DNA of 64,000 bases. Origin: Desulfobacterales bacterium (GTDB taxonomy: Bacteria; Desulfobacterota; Desulfobacteria; Desulfobacterales; Desulfosalsimonadaceae). The notes beneath the pieces are model-generated. The model did no database searches. It was not told where the DNA came from and worked only from the letters and a program-made list of their open reading frames with translations. Positions 57,249-64,000 of this stretch are shown here, one piece after another. Position numbers and translations under genes: made by a program. Each line of letters starts with the position of its first letter. The stretch's first letter is position 1. Location of the stretch: assembly GCA_034520365.1 (NCBI GenBank), contig JAXHNP010000006.1, forward strand, positions 613,001-677,000. The letters run 5' to 3'.

Positions 57249-58175
57249 ATGCCAAACGATGAAATATTTGTACCTCCATGCCCACTGCATACCCCGATCC
57301 TGTTTATGATATACAGAAGGCCGGATACCACGAGACAAGTTTTTGAGGCAATCCGAAAAGCCAAGCCGGCAAAATTATATGTTGCCGCGGATGGTCCTAA
57401 ACTGCATTTATCTGGCGAGCGCGATAAAGTTCAACAAACCAGAGAAATTGTTTTAAAAGGTGTTGATTGGGAATGTGAAGTAAAAACCTTATTTCAAGAA
57501 TCAAATTTAGGCTGTAAATACGGAGTTAGTACGGCTATTAATTGGTTTTTTGAAAATGAAGAAATGGGTATAATACTCGAAGATGACACTTTACCCCGTC
57601 AAAGTTTCTTCTGGTTTTGTCAGGAATTATTGAATGTATATAAGGATGAGGCAAGGCTGGGGATGGTAAGCGGTCACAACCGATTTGAAAATCCCAATAA
57701 AAGAAGTGATTTTTTCTTCTCCAAGCATGGTTTTATCTGGGGATGGGCAAGTTGGAGAAGAGCTTGGAAGAATATAGATATAGAAATGAATAGTTATAAT
57801 AATAAAACTCGATCAGAAATTAAAGAGGCTATTAACAATAAATTAGTTTATAATTTCTGGATCAAAAAATTTGATCAGGTGGCCTATTCAAGTTTTGACA
57901 CCTGGGATTTTCAATGGACTTTTACAAGATACTTAAATAACTATTTAACAGCAAGGCCAAAAGTTAATATGGTGAAAAATATAGGGTTTGATAAGGATGC
58001 GACCCATACCAAAGGAAATCCAGAACAGAAATTTCTTTTTTCGACCGATTTATATTTTCCATTAAAGTATCCAAAAGAAGTTAATCCTTCACGAGTTGAA
58101 GACATTAAAATAGAACTTGTATGGTTATTTAATTTCTTCAAAAGGAAATTAAAATTATATATGAAAAAACAATAA
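57249..58175 (+). CDS. Glycosyltransferase (GT-A fold, GNT-I-like)
   Basis: A 308-aa protein. TPILFMIYRRPDTTRQVFEA, KPAKLYVAADGPK, LFQESNLGCKYGVSTAINWF and MGIILEDDTLPRQSFFWFCQ (EDD corresponds to the DXD metal site) fit the GNT-I-like/GT2-like nucleotide-sugar transferases. SKHGFIWGWASWRRAWKNID is typical of this bacterial subgroup. Cytoplasmic, no TM. 4 bp after the decarboxylase. Sugar and linkage unknown. Confidence 0.75.
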   Translation: MPNDEIFVPPCPLHTPILFMIYRRPDTTRQVFEAIRKAKPAKLYVAADGPKLHLSGERDKVQQTREIVLKGVDWECEVKTLFQESNLGCKYGVSTAINWFFENEEMGIILEDDTLPRQSFFWFCQELLNVYKDEARLGMVSGHNRFENPNKRSDFFFSKHGFIWGWASWRRAWKNIDIEMNSYNNKTRSEIKEAINNKLVYNFWIKKFDQVAYSSFDTWDFQWTFTRYLNNYLTARPKVNMVKNIGFDKDATHTKGNPEQKFLFSTDLYFPLKYPKEVNPSRVEDIKIELVWLFNFFKRKLKLYMKKQ

Positions 58176-58184
58176 GATATTAAT

Positions 58185-58922
58185 ATGACAATAATTATAA
58201 TAACAGGAATGCACCGATCAGGTACCTCCTTAATTTCTTCCTATTTGCAGTATTGCGGGCTCGACATAGGGGAGCAGCTTATTGGAGGGAATAAGGGTAA
58301 TACGAAAGGGCATTTTGAAGACAAAGAATTTGTTGACTTACATAATCGAATATTAAATCGAAATAATATAAACTATTTAGTTCCTGCAGCTGTGACCATC
58401 CAACAAGAGGATATCGAGAAGGCCACTCAAATTCTTTATGATAGAAACCATATCCCTGTGTGGGGTTGGAAAGATCCAAGAACAGTTTTGTTTTTAGATT
58501 TTTGGCATAAGCTTTTGGGGCCAAATGTTTTTTATATTTTTATTTATAGAAAACCTCAACTAGTTGTAGATTCATTATTGAGGAGAAATACTGATAAAAT
58601 TTTGCGCAGGAAACCATGGTTAGCTGCTGAGGCATGGATATATTATAATAGTCTAATTCTAAACTTTATAAAAAATAATTTAAAATCTAGTTTACTTTTT
58701 CAATTGGAAGAAATAATTTTTTCTGCTCCCGATTTCATAAGAAAACTTAATAATAAAGCTGGTTTAAGTTTAGAGCATAAAGAATTAAAGTTCATATTCG
58801 ACAAGAATGCAATGGGGGAAAGGGTAGTTATGAAAAAAAGTAAATTAATAAATCGTATATTTAAATCTAAACATAAGAGAATGATGAATGATTTGGAGCA
58901 ATATAAGACAAAGTTGATTTAA
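58185..58922 (+). CDS. Sulfotransferase-like protein
   Basis: A 245-aa P-loop protein. IIITGMHRSGTSLISSYLQY is the 5'-phosphosulfate-binding loop, NTKGHFEDKEFVDLHNRIL and VWGWKDPRTVLFLDFWHKLL the family core, IYRKPQLVVDSLLRR the 3'-phosphate-binding region (RxxxxxxxS). Homologues include sugar sulfotransferases using PAPS, though some are kinases or non-sulfating. Very AT-rich. Positioned in a polysaccharide cluster with a sulfoquinovose synthase homologue, so it may add sulfate to the glycan. Confidence 0.75.
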   Translation: MTIIIITGMHRSGTSLISSYLQYCGLDIGEQLIGGNKGNTKGHFEDKEFVDLHNRILNRNNINYLVPAAVTIQQEDIEKATQILYDRNHIPVWGWKDPRTVLFLDFWHKLLGPNVFYIFIYRKPQLVVDSLLRRNTDKILRRKPWLAAEAWIYYNSLILNFIKNNLKSSLLFQLEEIIFSAPDFIRKLNNKAGLSLEHKELKFIFDKNAMGERVVMKKSKLINRIFKSKHKRMMNDLEQYKTKLI

Positions 58923-58926
58923 CGCC

Positions 58927-60183
58927 ATGAAAATATTGTATTTAAGCACCGTTGACATCAAGGGCGGCGCTGCGCTTGGGGCCTACAGACTTCATCGGGG
59001 CTTTTTAAAAAAAGGGATTGATTCTATACTTTTAGTAAATAAAAAATTAAGCGATGATCATACTGTCAAAGGACCTGCTAATAATTTTCAAAAAATGTTA
59101 AATGCTATCAAGCCTGAAATCCAAAAAGCTTTGTTAAAATGCCAAAAAACACCCAACACTTTTCTTCATTCAATTAATTTGTTTCCAAGCGGCATGGCCA
59201 GATATATCAACCAGTCTGATGTAGATTTTGTGATACTGCATTGGATCGGTCAGGAAATGTTGAGCATTGCCGAAATAGGAAAAATTCAAAAACCTGTTGT
59301 ATGGCGCTTGGCGGATCAGTGGGCTTTTAGTGGATCAGAGCATTATGTGCTCCCGGAGGAAGAAATACGCTATATCGAGGGATATAGCAGAAATAATCGA
59401 CCGAGTGATCATAAAGGGCTTGATGTTGACTGCTGGACTTGGCAACGCAAGAAAAAACACTGGCTGCATAAGCCATTGACGATTGTAACCGGCAGCCGCT
59501 GGCTGGCTGAATGTGCCCGGAAGAGTTATTTGTTTAAAGATAAAGTCATTAAGGCCATCCCCAGCGGTTTGGATATGGATATCTACAAGCCGGTGGATAA
59601 ACGCACGGCAAGATCTATACTTAATTTGCCTCTTGATAAAAAGCTGATTCTTTTTGGCTCCATGTCTGCGGCCAGTGATAAACGAAAAGGGTTTCACCTG
59701 TTATTGCCCGCTTTACAGGCATTTGCTGAAAATAGTGGTGTGCATGCGGCAGCCATTATATTTGGTGCATCCAAGCCGAAAAATCCAGTCAATTTTAAAA
59801 TGCCGGCCTACTATCTTTCGGTGCTGCAAGACGATTGGAGCCTGGTCCTGGCTTATTCAGCGGCGGATGTATTCATTTTGCCGACAATGCAGGATAACCT
59901 CCCATATACCGTAATGGAAGCAATGGCTTGTGGAACCCCGAGCATAAGCTTTAACATTGGCGGTTTGCCGGATATGATCGAGCACGAAATTAACGGGTAT
60001 CTGGCTGAGCCATTTGATCCCAGCGATTTGGCCAATGGTTTGACTTACATATTAAACAATGATGCTTTAAGAAAAAAGATGTCTGAAAATTGCAGGCAAA
60101 AGGCACTGCGGGAATACAATGTTGATGTGCAGGTAGACAGGTATCTGGAATTATTTCAGTCAATAGAACAAAATGCCAAATAA
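58927..60183 (+). CDS. Family 4 glycosyltransferase
   Basis: A 418-aa GT-B enzyme. N-terminal KILYLSTVDIKGGAALGAYR, LHRGFLKKGIDSILLVNKK; central VTGSRWLAECARKSYLFKDK, AIPSGLDMDIYKPVDKRTAR; donor-binding LILFGSMSAASDKRKGFHLL, VFILPTMQDNLPYTVMEAM, CGTPSISFNIGGLPDMIEHE, which is the EX7E region of GT4. Resembles WcaC-like enzymes. Cytosolic face; donor unknown. Its C-terminus reaches into the start of the next gene by ~10 bp if that gene began at its first ATG. Confidence 0.85.
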   Translation: MKILYLSTVDIKGGAALGAYRLHRGFLKKGIDSILLVNKKLSDDHTVKGPANNFQKMLNAIKPEIQKALLKCQKTPNTFLHSINLFPSGMARYINQSDVDFVILHWIGQEMLSIAEIGKIQKPVVWRLADQWAFSGSEHYVLPEEEIRYIEGYSRNNRPSDHKGLDVDCWTWQRKKKHWLHKPLTIVTGSRWLAECARKSYLFKDKVIKAIPSGLDMDIYKPVDKRTARSILNLPLDKKLILFGSMSAASDKRKGFHLLLPALQAFAENSGVHAAAIIFGASKPKNPVNFKMPAYYLSVLQDDWSLVLAYSAADVFILPTMQDNLPYTVMEAMACGTPSISFNIGGLPDMIEHEINGYLAEPFDPSDLANGLTYILNNDALRKKMSENCRQKALREYNVDVQVDRYLELFQSIEQNAK

Positions 60184-60202
60184 TGAATTACGGGGGAATA
60201 TT

Positions 60203-61432
60203 ATGGAAGGTCCAATTATTATTTTCGGCGGTGACGGGTTTTGCGGGTGGCCGACGAGCCTGCATTTATCAAAACAGGGCTATGATGTCATTATCGTGGA
60301 CAATTTATCTCGCCGGAAAATCGATGTGGAGCTTGAGTGTGAATCCTTAACCCCGATCCAGCCTTTGCAGAAAAGAATTGATACTTGGGAGGCATTAACC
60401 GGCAAGCGAATTGGTTTTGAATATATAGATTTGGCTGAGCATTATCACCGGATTTTAACGCTGTTTAAAGAGGTCAAACCCCGGGCGGTTGTGCATTTTG
60501 CCGAGCAGCGGGCAGCCCCGTACTCAATGAAAGGGCCGTTTCATAAGAGATATACGGTTCATAATAACATTAATGTGACGCACAATATTTTATGCGCAAT
60601 TGTGGAATCCGGCCTGGATATTCACATGGTTCATTTGGGGACCACCGGGGTTTATGGCTACAGTTCGGTGGGTATGGAGATTCCCGAGGGGTACCTCAAT
60701 GTAAAGGTGGATGTTGATGGGGAAGAAAAGGAGATGGAAATCCCCTATCCGCCACAGCCCGGAAGCATTTACCATATGACCAAGACCATGGATGCCTTGA
60801 TGTTTTCTTATTACAATAAAAATGATGACTTGCGTATTACGGATTTGCACCAGGGTATTGTCTGGGGCACTGAAACCGATGAGACCCGGCTTGATGAAGG
60901 CCTGATCAACCGGTTCGATTATGACGGCGATTACGGTACGGTTCTAAACCGCTTCGTTATGCAGGCAGCCGTCGGGCATCCGCTCACGGTTCACGGCACG
61001 GGGGGGCAGACACGGGCATTTATCCATATTCGGGACACCGTTCAATGCATCAGGATTGCCATCGAAAACCCGCCGGTTAAAGGGGAGCGGGTCAAGATAT
61101 TCAACCAAACCACAGAACAGCATAATATTCATAAGCTGGCGGAAATCATATCGCAGATGAGCGGTGCTGAAATCCGCTATTTTGCGAATCCGAGAAAGGA
61201 AGATCCCCAAAACGCATTGCGGCTTTCCTGCCAAAGCTTTTTAGAGCTTGGATTAAATCCGACCACGCTTGAGCAGGGCCTGATGAGCGAAATATATGAG
61301 GTTGCCCAGAAATATGCGGATCGATGCGACAAATCAAAGATTGTTTGTACTTCGGTTTGGCGAAACGGGATGAAGGTGGATCGGGAGGGTTCTGAAAAGC
61401 CTGTCAAAAATGGAAATGGTTTTGAAAATTGA
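60203..61432 (+). CDS. UDP-sulfoquinovose synthase-like SDR (SQD1/Agl3 family)
   Basis: A 409-aa protein from ATG 60203 (GGGGGA upstream); an in-frame ATG at 60173 overlaps the upstream gene. IIIFGGDGFCGWPTSLHLSK, DVIIVDNLSRRKIDVELECE, VHFAEQRAAPYSMKG, HLGTTGVYGYSSV, SIYHMTKTMDALMFSYYNKN (YxxxK), TDLHQGIVWGTETDETRLDE, DYGTVLNRFVMQAAVGHPLT and GGQTRAFIHIRDTVQC match the SQD1 family over its full length. The enzyme makes UDP-sulfoquinovose from UDP-glucose and sulfite. Here it probably provides a sulfonated sugar for the exopolysaccharide or lipids. Sulfite would be available in a sulfate reducer (inference). Confidence 0.85.
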   Translation: MEGPIIIFGGDGFCGWPTSLHLSKQGYDVIIVDNLSRRKIDVELECESLTPIQPLQKRIDTWEALTGKRIGFEYIDLAEHYHRILTLFKEVKPRAVVHFAEQRAAPYSMKGPFHKRYTVHNNINVTHNILCAIVESGLDIHMVHLGTTGVYGYSSVGMEIPEGYLNVKVDVDGEEKEMEIPYPPQPGSIYHMTKTMDALMFSYYNKNDDLRITDLHQGIVWGTETDETRLDEGLINRFDYDGDYGTVLNRFVMQAAVGHPLTVHGTGGQTRAFIHIRDTVQCIRIAIENPPVKGERVKIFNQTTEQHNIHKLAEIISQMSGAEIRYFANPRKEDPQNALRLSCQSFLELGLNPTTLEQGLMSEIYEVAQKYADRCDKSKIVCTSVWRNGMKVDREGSEKPVKNGNGFEN

Positions 61433-61443
61433 CGGTGGGGAAA

Positions 61444-62400
61444 ATGGGACAAAAAATTCTTGTGACTGGTGGGGCGGGGTTTATCGGCGCCAACTTGGTA
61501 AGGCGCCTTCGTGAAGGTGGTTTTGAAGAATGGGTGTTTGATGATTTGTCTCGCGGCAGGGTGGAATACCTGCCGGATGCAGAACGGTTGATTCAAGGTG
61601 ACATCCGGGATCATGAGGCTTTATACAATGCCATGTCAGGGATTGAGACGGTTATACATCTGGCTGCGTTTGGTTCTGTTGTCGAATCCGTGGATGCCCC
61701 GCAGCCAAACTTTGACATTAACGTGAGCGGCACGTTTAGTGTATTGGAATGTGCAAGAAAGGCAGGAGTAAAACGGTTAATTTTCGCATCTACCGGCGGT
61801 GCATTAATCGGGGAAGCAACACCACCAGTTGATGAGTTGTCTCTTCCCAAGCCGATTTCCCCTTACGGGGCCAGCAAATTATGCGGCGAAGCGTATTGCC
61901 ATGCATATGCCAAAGCATATGGCATCTGCACCATTGCTCTAAGGTTTGCCAATGTGTACGGACCATTCAGCGGGCATAAAAAAGGGGCGGCCACAAAATT
62001 TATGAAATGTTTGTTGCAGGATGAGCCTATGCCGATTTTTGGGGATGGTTCTGCCAGCAGGGATTTTTTGCATGTTGCGGACTTATGTGAAGGTATTGTG
62101 AAGGCCATAGAATTGGATGTCTCGCCGGGAGAAGTTTTCCATCTGGCCTCTGAGGAAGAAACAACTATTTTGGGGCTTGCCAAAGCGATATCAGAAATTG
62201 GGGGGCAGCCCGATTACCCGATTCAACATTTTTCAAGGCGAGCTGGAGAGGTTACACGGAATTTCGCCAAAAGTGACAAAGCTCACAAAGCGCTTGGCTT
62301 TAAACCTCAAAAAAATCTTATAAAAGGTTTAGAAGAAACCTGGAAGTGGTATTTAGCGCATCGGGATGATGTGCTTTCGCTCAAAGAGAGTGACTCTTGA
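61444..62400 (+). CDS. UDP-glucose 4-epimerase-like SDR
   Basis: A 318-aa protein from ATG 61444 preceded by GGTGGGG. A TTG at 61429 overlapping the previous stop (TTGA) is an alternative and would add five residues. KILVTGGAGFIGANLVRRLR, VIHLAAFGSVVESVDAPQPN, IFASTGGALIGEATPPVDEL, PISPYGASKLCGEAYCHAYA (YxxxK), LRFANVYGPFSGHKKGAATK, GSASRDFLHVADLCEGIV. All active-site elements are present. Epimerase of UDP-hexoses or UDP-uronic acids; the exact substrate is open. It ends 82 bp before the next gene. Confidence 0.85.
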   Translation: MGQKILVTGGAGFIGANLVRRLREGGFEEWVFDDLSRGRVEYLPDAERLIQGDIRDHEALYNAMSGIETVIHLAAFGSVVESVDAPQPNFDINVSGTFSVLECARKAGVKRLIFASTGGALIGEATPPVDELSLPKPISPYGASKLCGEAYCHAYAKAYGICTIALRFANVYGPFSGHKKGAATKFMKCLLQDEPMPIFGDGSASRDFLHVADLCEGIVKAIELDVSPGEVFHLASEEETTILGLAKAISEIGGQPDYPIQHFSRRAGEVTRNFAKSDKAHKALGFKPQKNLIKGLEETWKWYLAHRDDVLSLKESDS

Positions 62401-62482
62401 TAAGGCAGTTTTGGTTTTGGTTTTCATAAATTGTTCTATGAATTAAGTCGAATATATCTTCAAAAATTGGGATTTTTTAAAG

Positions 62483-63334
62483 ATGACAGAGAAAACGACT
62501 ATCGCACTTACAAGGTATGGCGAAGCTAATAGTTTGGTGGGCCAGGCATTGGAAAGTCTTGCGATTCAAAAGGGTGTTAAAGCGGATGTCTTCTTTTTAG
62601 ATCAACAGGAAGCCCCTGAGTTGGAGAAACTATGTAAACAATTATCCAATAATAATATTGCTTTTCACTATATCCGTATTCCGTCAGTATGTGTATCTTA
62701 CGCTAGAAATCAGGCTATCAAATTATGTGAAACCAATATCATTTTATTTATTGATGCGGATGCTATTGCCCATAAAAATTGGGCTTATTATTTATCAGAT
62801 ACTTTGATAAACCATGGAGCAGCCGTAGCCGGAGGCAAAATTATACCCAAGTTTCATAAAAAGCCATCTTTTTTGGTTAAATCAAATCTTGTTAGAGATC
62901 AGTATTCCCTTATGCATCTAGGCGAGGGTATCCATGATATATCTAAGGTTGTGGCGACGAGCATGGGTTTACATATTCAAAAAATGGGGCCTGAAGCCTA
63001 TTTTAATGAAAACATGGGGCGTAGAGACGGTAATTTGGCTGGCGGTGCAGATATTGATGTTTGTGAGCGGGCGATCCGGAACAATCTTAGGGTGTTATAC
63101 AACAGCAAAGCCGTTGTGACTCACCAGGTTTTGGAAGAAAGACTGACATTTAAATGGCTTTTTAAAAGATTTTATTGGGGTGGCAAGGCAAAAGCACAGA
63201 AAGTTGGCAGACTTCAACGAACGCCAACTAATCCTAAGAACGCTTGGGACTACATAGCAATGCCACTATTTTTAATTCCCTTCATGGCGGGCTTTTTCGA
63301 GTACAAGTTCAGCCGGAAAAAAGGCAAACTTTAA
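62483..63334 (+). CDS. Family 2 glycosyltransferase
   Basis: A 283-aa protein. TIALTRYGEANSLVGQALES, VSYARNQAIKLCETNIILFI, DADAIAHKNWAYYLSDTL (DAD motif), AAVAGGKIIPKFHKK and a C-terminal acceptor-proximal GGADIDVCERAIRNNLRV, LTFKWLFKRFYWGGKAKAQ. Typical GT2 with the ED-like GGADIDVCER segment; membrane-associated C-terminal helix PLFLIPFMAGFFEYKF. It follows the epimerase in the same orientation. Sugar unknown. Confidence 0.8.
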   Translation: MTEKTTIALTRYGEANSLVGQALESLAIQKGVKADVFFLDQQEAPELEKLCKQLSNNNIAFHYIRIPSVCVSYARNQAIKLCETNIILFIDADAIAHKNWAYYLSDTLINHGAAVAGGKIIPKFHKKPSFLVKSNLVRDQYSLMHLGEGIHDISKVVATSMGLHIQKMGPEAYFNENMGRRDGNLAGGADIDVCERAIRNNLRVLYNSKAVVTHQVLEERLTFKWLFKRFYWGGKAKAQKVGRLQRTPTNPKNAWDYIAMPLFLIPFMAGFFEYKFSRKKGKL

Positions 63335-63352
63335 AATTTATTGTTATCATTT

Positions 63353-64000
63353 ATGACTGAGGTTCAATCAGCTGGGCGCGGGTTTCTTTTTTTTGACACC
63401 TCACATGCCGGGGATGCTGTTCAGAATATAAAAGCACTCCTTCACAATGGTATTTGTACACCTAATCTCCACGCCGTTTTTGCCGTAAGTTATTGGGTCA
63501 AAGAAAGAATTATTAATGAAACCGAGCAGCAGATACCGGGAATCATAGAATTTATCGATTTGCCGGCGGCGGTATCAGAAAAGAAACGCAAGTTTAAAGA
63601 CGTTTTTGGTGCATTGCGATGTATCAGGCTCTCCGAAAAGCTCGCTGATCGATATCATTGTGACCAAATATATTTTTTGCATCTTGATACATTTATGGCC
63701 GGTTTATTTATTAGGTTGTTTTTTCCATCCCGATTTTTTTTTTCCGGCCTTTTCTTCAGGCCCCTTGAACATTACCCGGAACGATTCGGTAACAATTTAA
63801 CGCTTAAGGAAAAACTCCTTTCATTTTTTAAAGCTAAAATTTTTCGAAGGTTTCTGGCCTCTTCAAAAATTCGGACAATTCACTGTTATGATAAATATTT
63901 TGTTGAATACTGCCAGCCATTGAAGCATTCAGATAAGGTTCGGTATCTTCCGGATTTTTCTTTTCATCCCCCAGACATGGCCCCCCCCCGAATATCCATT
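63353..64000 (+). CDS. Partial glycosyltransferase-like protein (N-terminal part)
   Basis: Frame open from ATG 63353 to the right edge (216 codons), so the C-terminus lies outside. Visible: RGFLFFDTSHAGDAVQNIKA, LHAVFAVSYWVKERIINETE, QIYFLHLDTFMAGLFIRLFF and FFSGLFFRPLEHYPERFGNN, KIRTIHCYDKYFVEYCQPL. The overall plan (N-terminal acceptor-type domain with several DxF and SGLYFRP-like segments) resembles GT4-type enzymes of glycan clusters that start with an H-A/G-D motif; donor-binding EX7E is beyond the edge. It starts ~19 bp after the GT2 stop. Confidence 0.6.
   Translation, partial: MTEVQSAGRGFLFFDTSHAGDAVQNIKALLHNGICTPNLHAVFAVSYWVKERIINETEQQIPGIIEFIDLPAAVSEKKRKFKDVFGALRCIRLSEKLADRYHCDQIYFLHLDTFMAGLFIRLFFPSRFFFSGLFFRPLEHYPERFGNNLTLKEKLLSFFKAKIFRRFLASSKIRTIHCYDKYFVEYCQPLKHSDKVRYLPDFSFHPPDMAPPRISI

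Noticed and set aside
1-64000. tRNA, rRNA or riboswitch genes
   Set aside because: None recognised on either strand by reading for cloverleaf or conserved rRNA segments; absence is not proven without a covariance search.

Overview
This 64 kb window reads as an accessory chromosomal region of a Gram-negative bacterium. Lipobox lipoproteins, Wzx- and Gtr-type surface-glycan genes, TPR-rich membrane glycosyltransferases, a UDP-sulfoquinovose synthase homologue and dense intergenic repeats best fit an uncultured Desulfobacterota/Deltaproteobacteria-like sulfate reducer. That placement is inference; there is no rRNA or tRNA gene in the window to anchor it.

Region 1 (1-17.0 kb) carries seven paralogous polytopic proteins with C-terminal TPRs, resembling eukaryotic TMTC O-mannosyltransferases. 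Five belong to one subfamily and two to another. They are separated by CAAAT-rich, heptamer and REP-like repeats and two small antitoxin-like or four-helix genes, and followed by a methyltransferase-GT2 fusion. Region 2 (17.0-18.6 kb) is an IS1111/IS110-type element inserted inside a palindrome that recurs many times 20 kb downstream. Region 3 (18.6-35.0 kb) is a visibly AT-rich glycan block: a GtrB/DPM-like GT2, methyltransferase, B12-binding radical SAM protein, acyltransferase, YfhO-like protein, two paralogous GT-C proteins flanking a GtrA flippase, and a tightly coupled operon. That operon holds an SDR, an N-acetyltransferase, a GT2-aminotransferase fusion, a methyltransferase and a hexapeptide acyltransferase, and looks like an Arn/Gtr-type lipid-linked amino-sugar pathway.

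Region 4 (35.4-48.9 kb) starts with a TPR lipoprotein, then packs about ten toxin-antitoxin modules (RelE-, BrnT-, VapBC-, MntA/HepT-, HicBA- and AbrB-RelE-like), many broken, together with DUF2442, DUF1566 and DUF4143-ATPase genes. Nearly every module is bounded by a 60-bp perfect palindrome (27-bp arms) or by one arm of it attached to tandem heptamers. Several start or stop codons lie in the repeat, and several modules appear to have leaderless promoters. This palindrome-bounded array, together with the IS1111-type element that has targeted the same palindrome, is the most system-like novelty here.

Region 5 (48.9-64 kb) has a double-VWA/LamG lipoprotein and then a Wzx-dependent polysaccharide cluster: a winged-helix regulator, flippase, FkbM and COG4627-type methyltransferases, UDP-glucuronate decarboxylase, a UDP-sulfoquinovose synthase homologue, a GalE-like epimerase, a sulfotransferase-like protein and several glycosyltransferases. 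The last glycosyltransferase runs off the window. Functionally, regions 1, 3 and 5 share one theme: making nucleotide- and polyprenyl-linked sugars and assembling them on surface glycans or proteins.

Several genes carry apparent single-base deletions, mostly in homopolymer runs, so either assembly errors or real decay must be considered.
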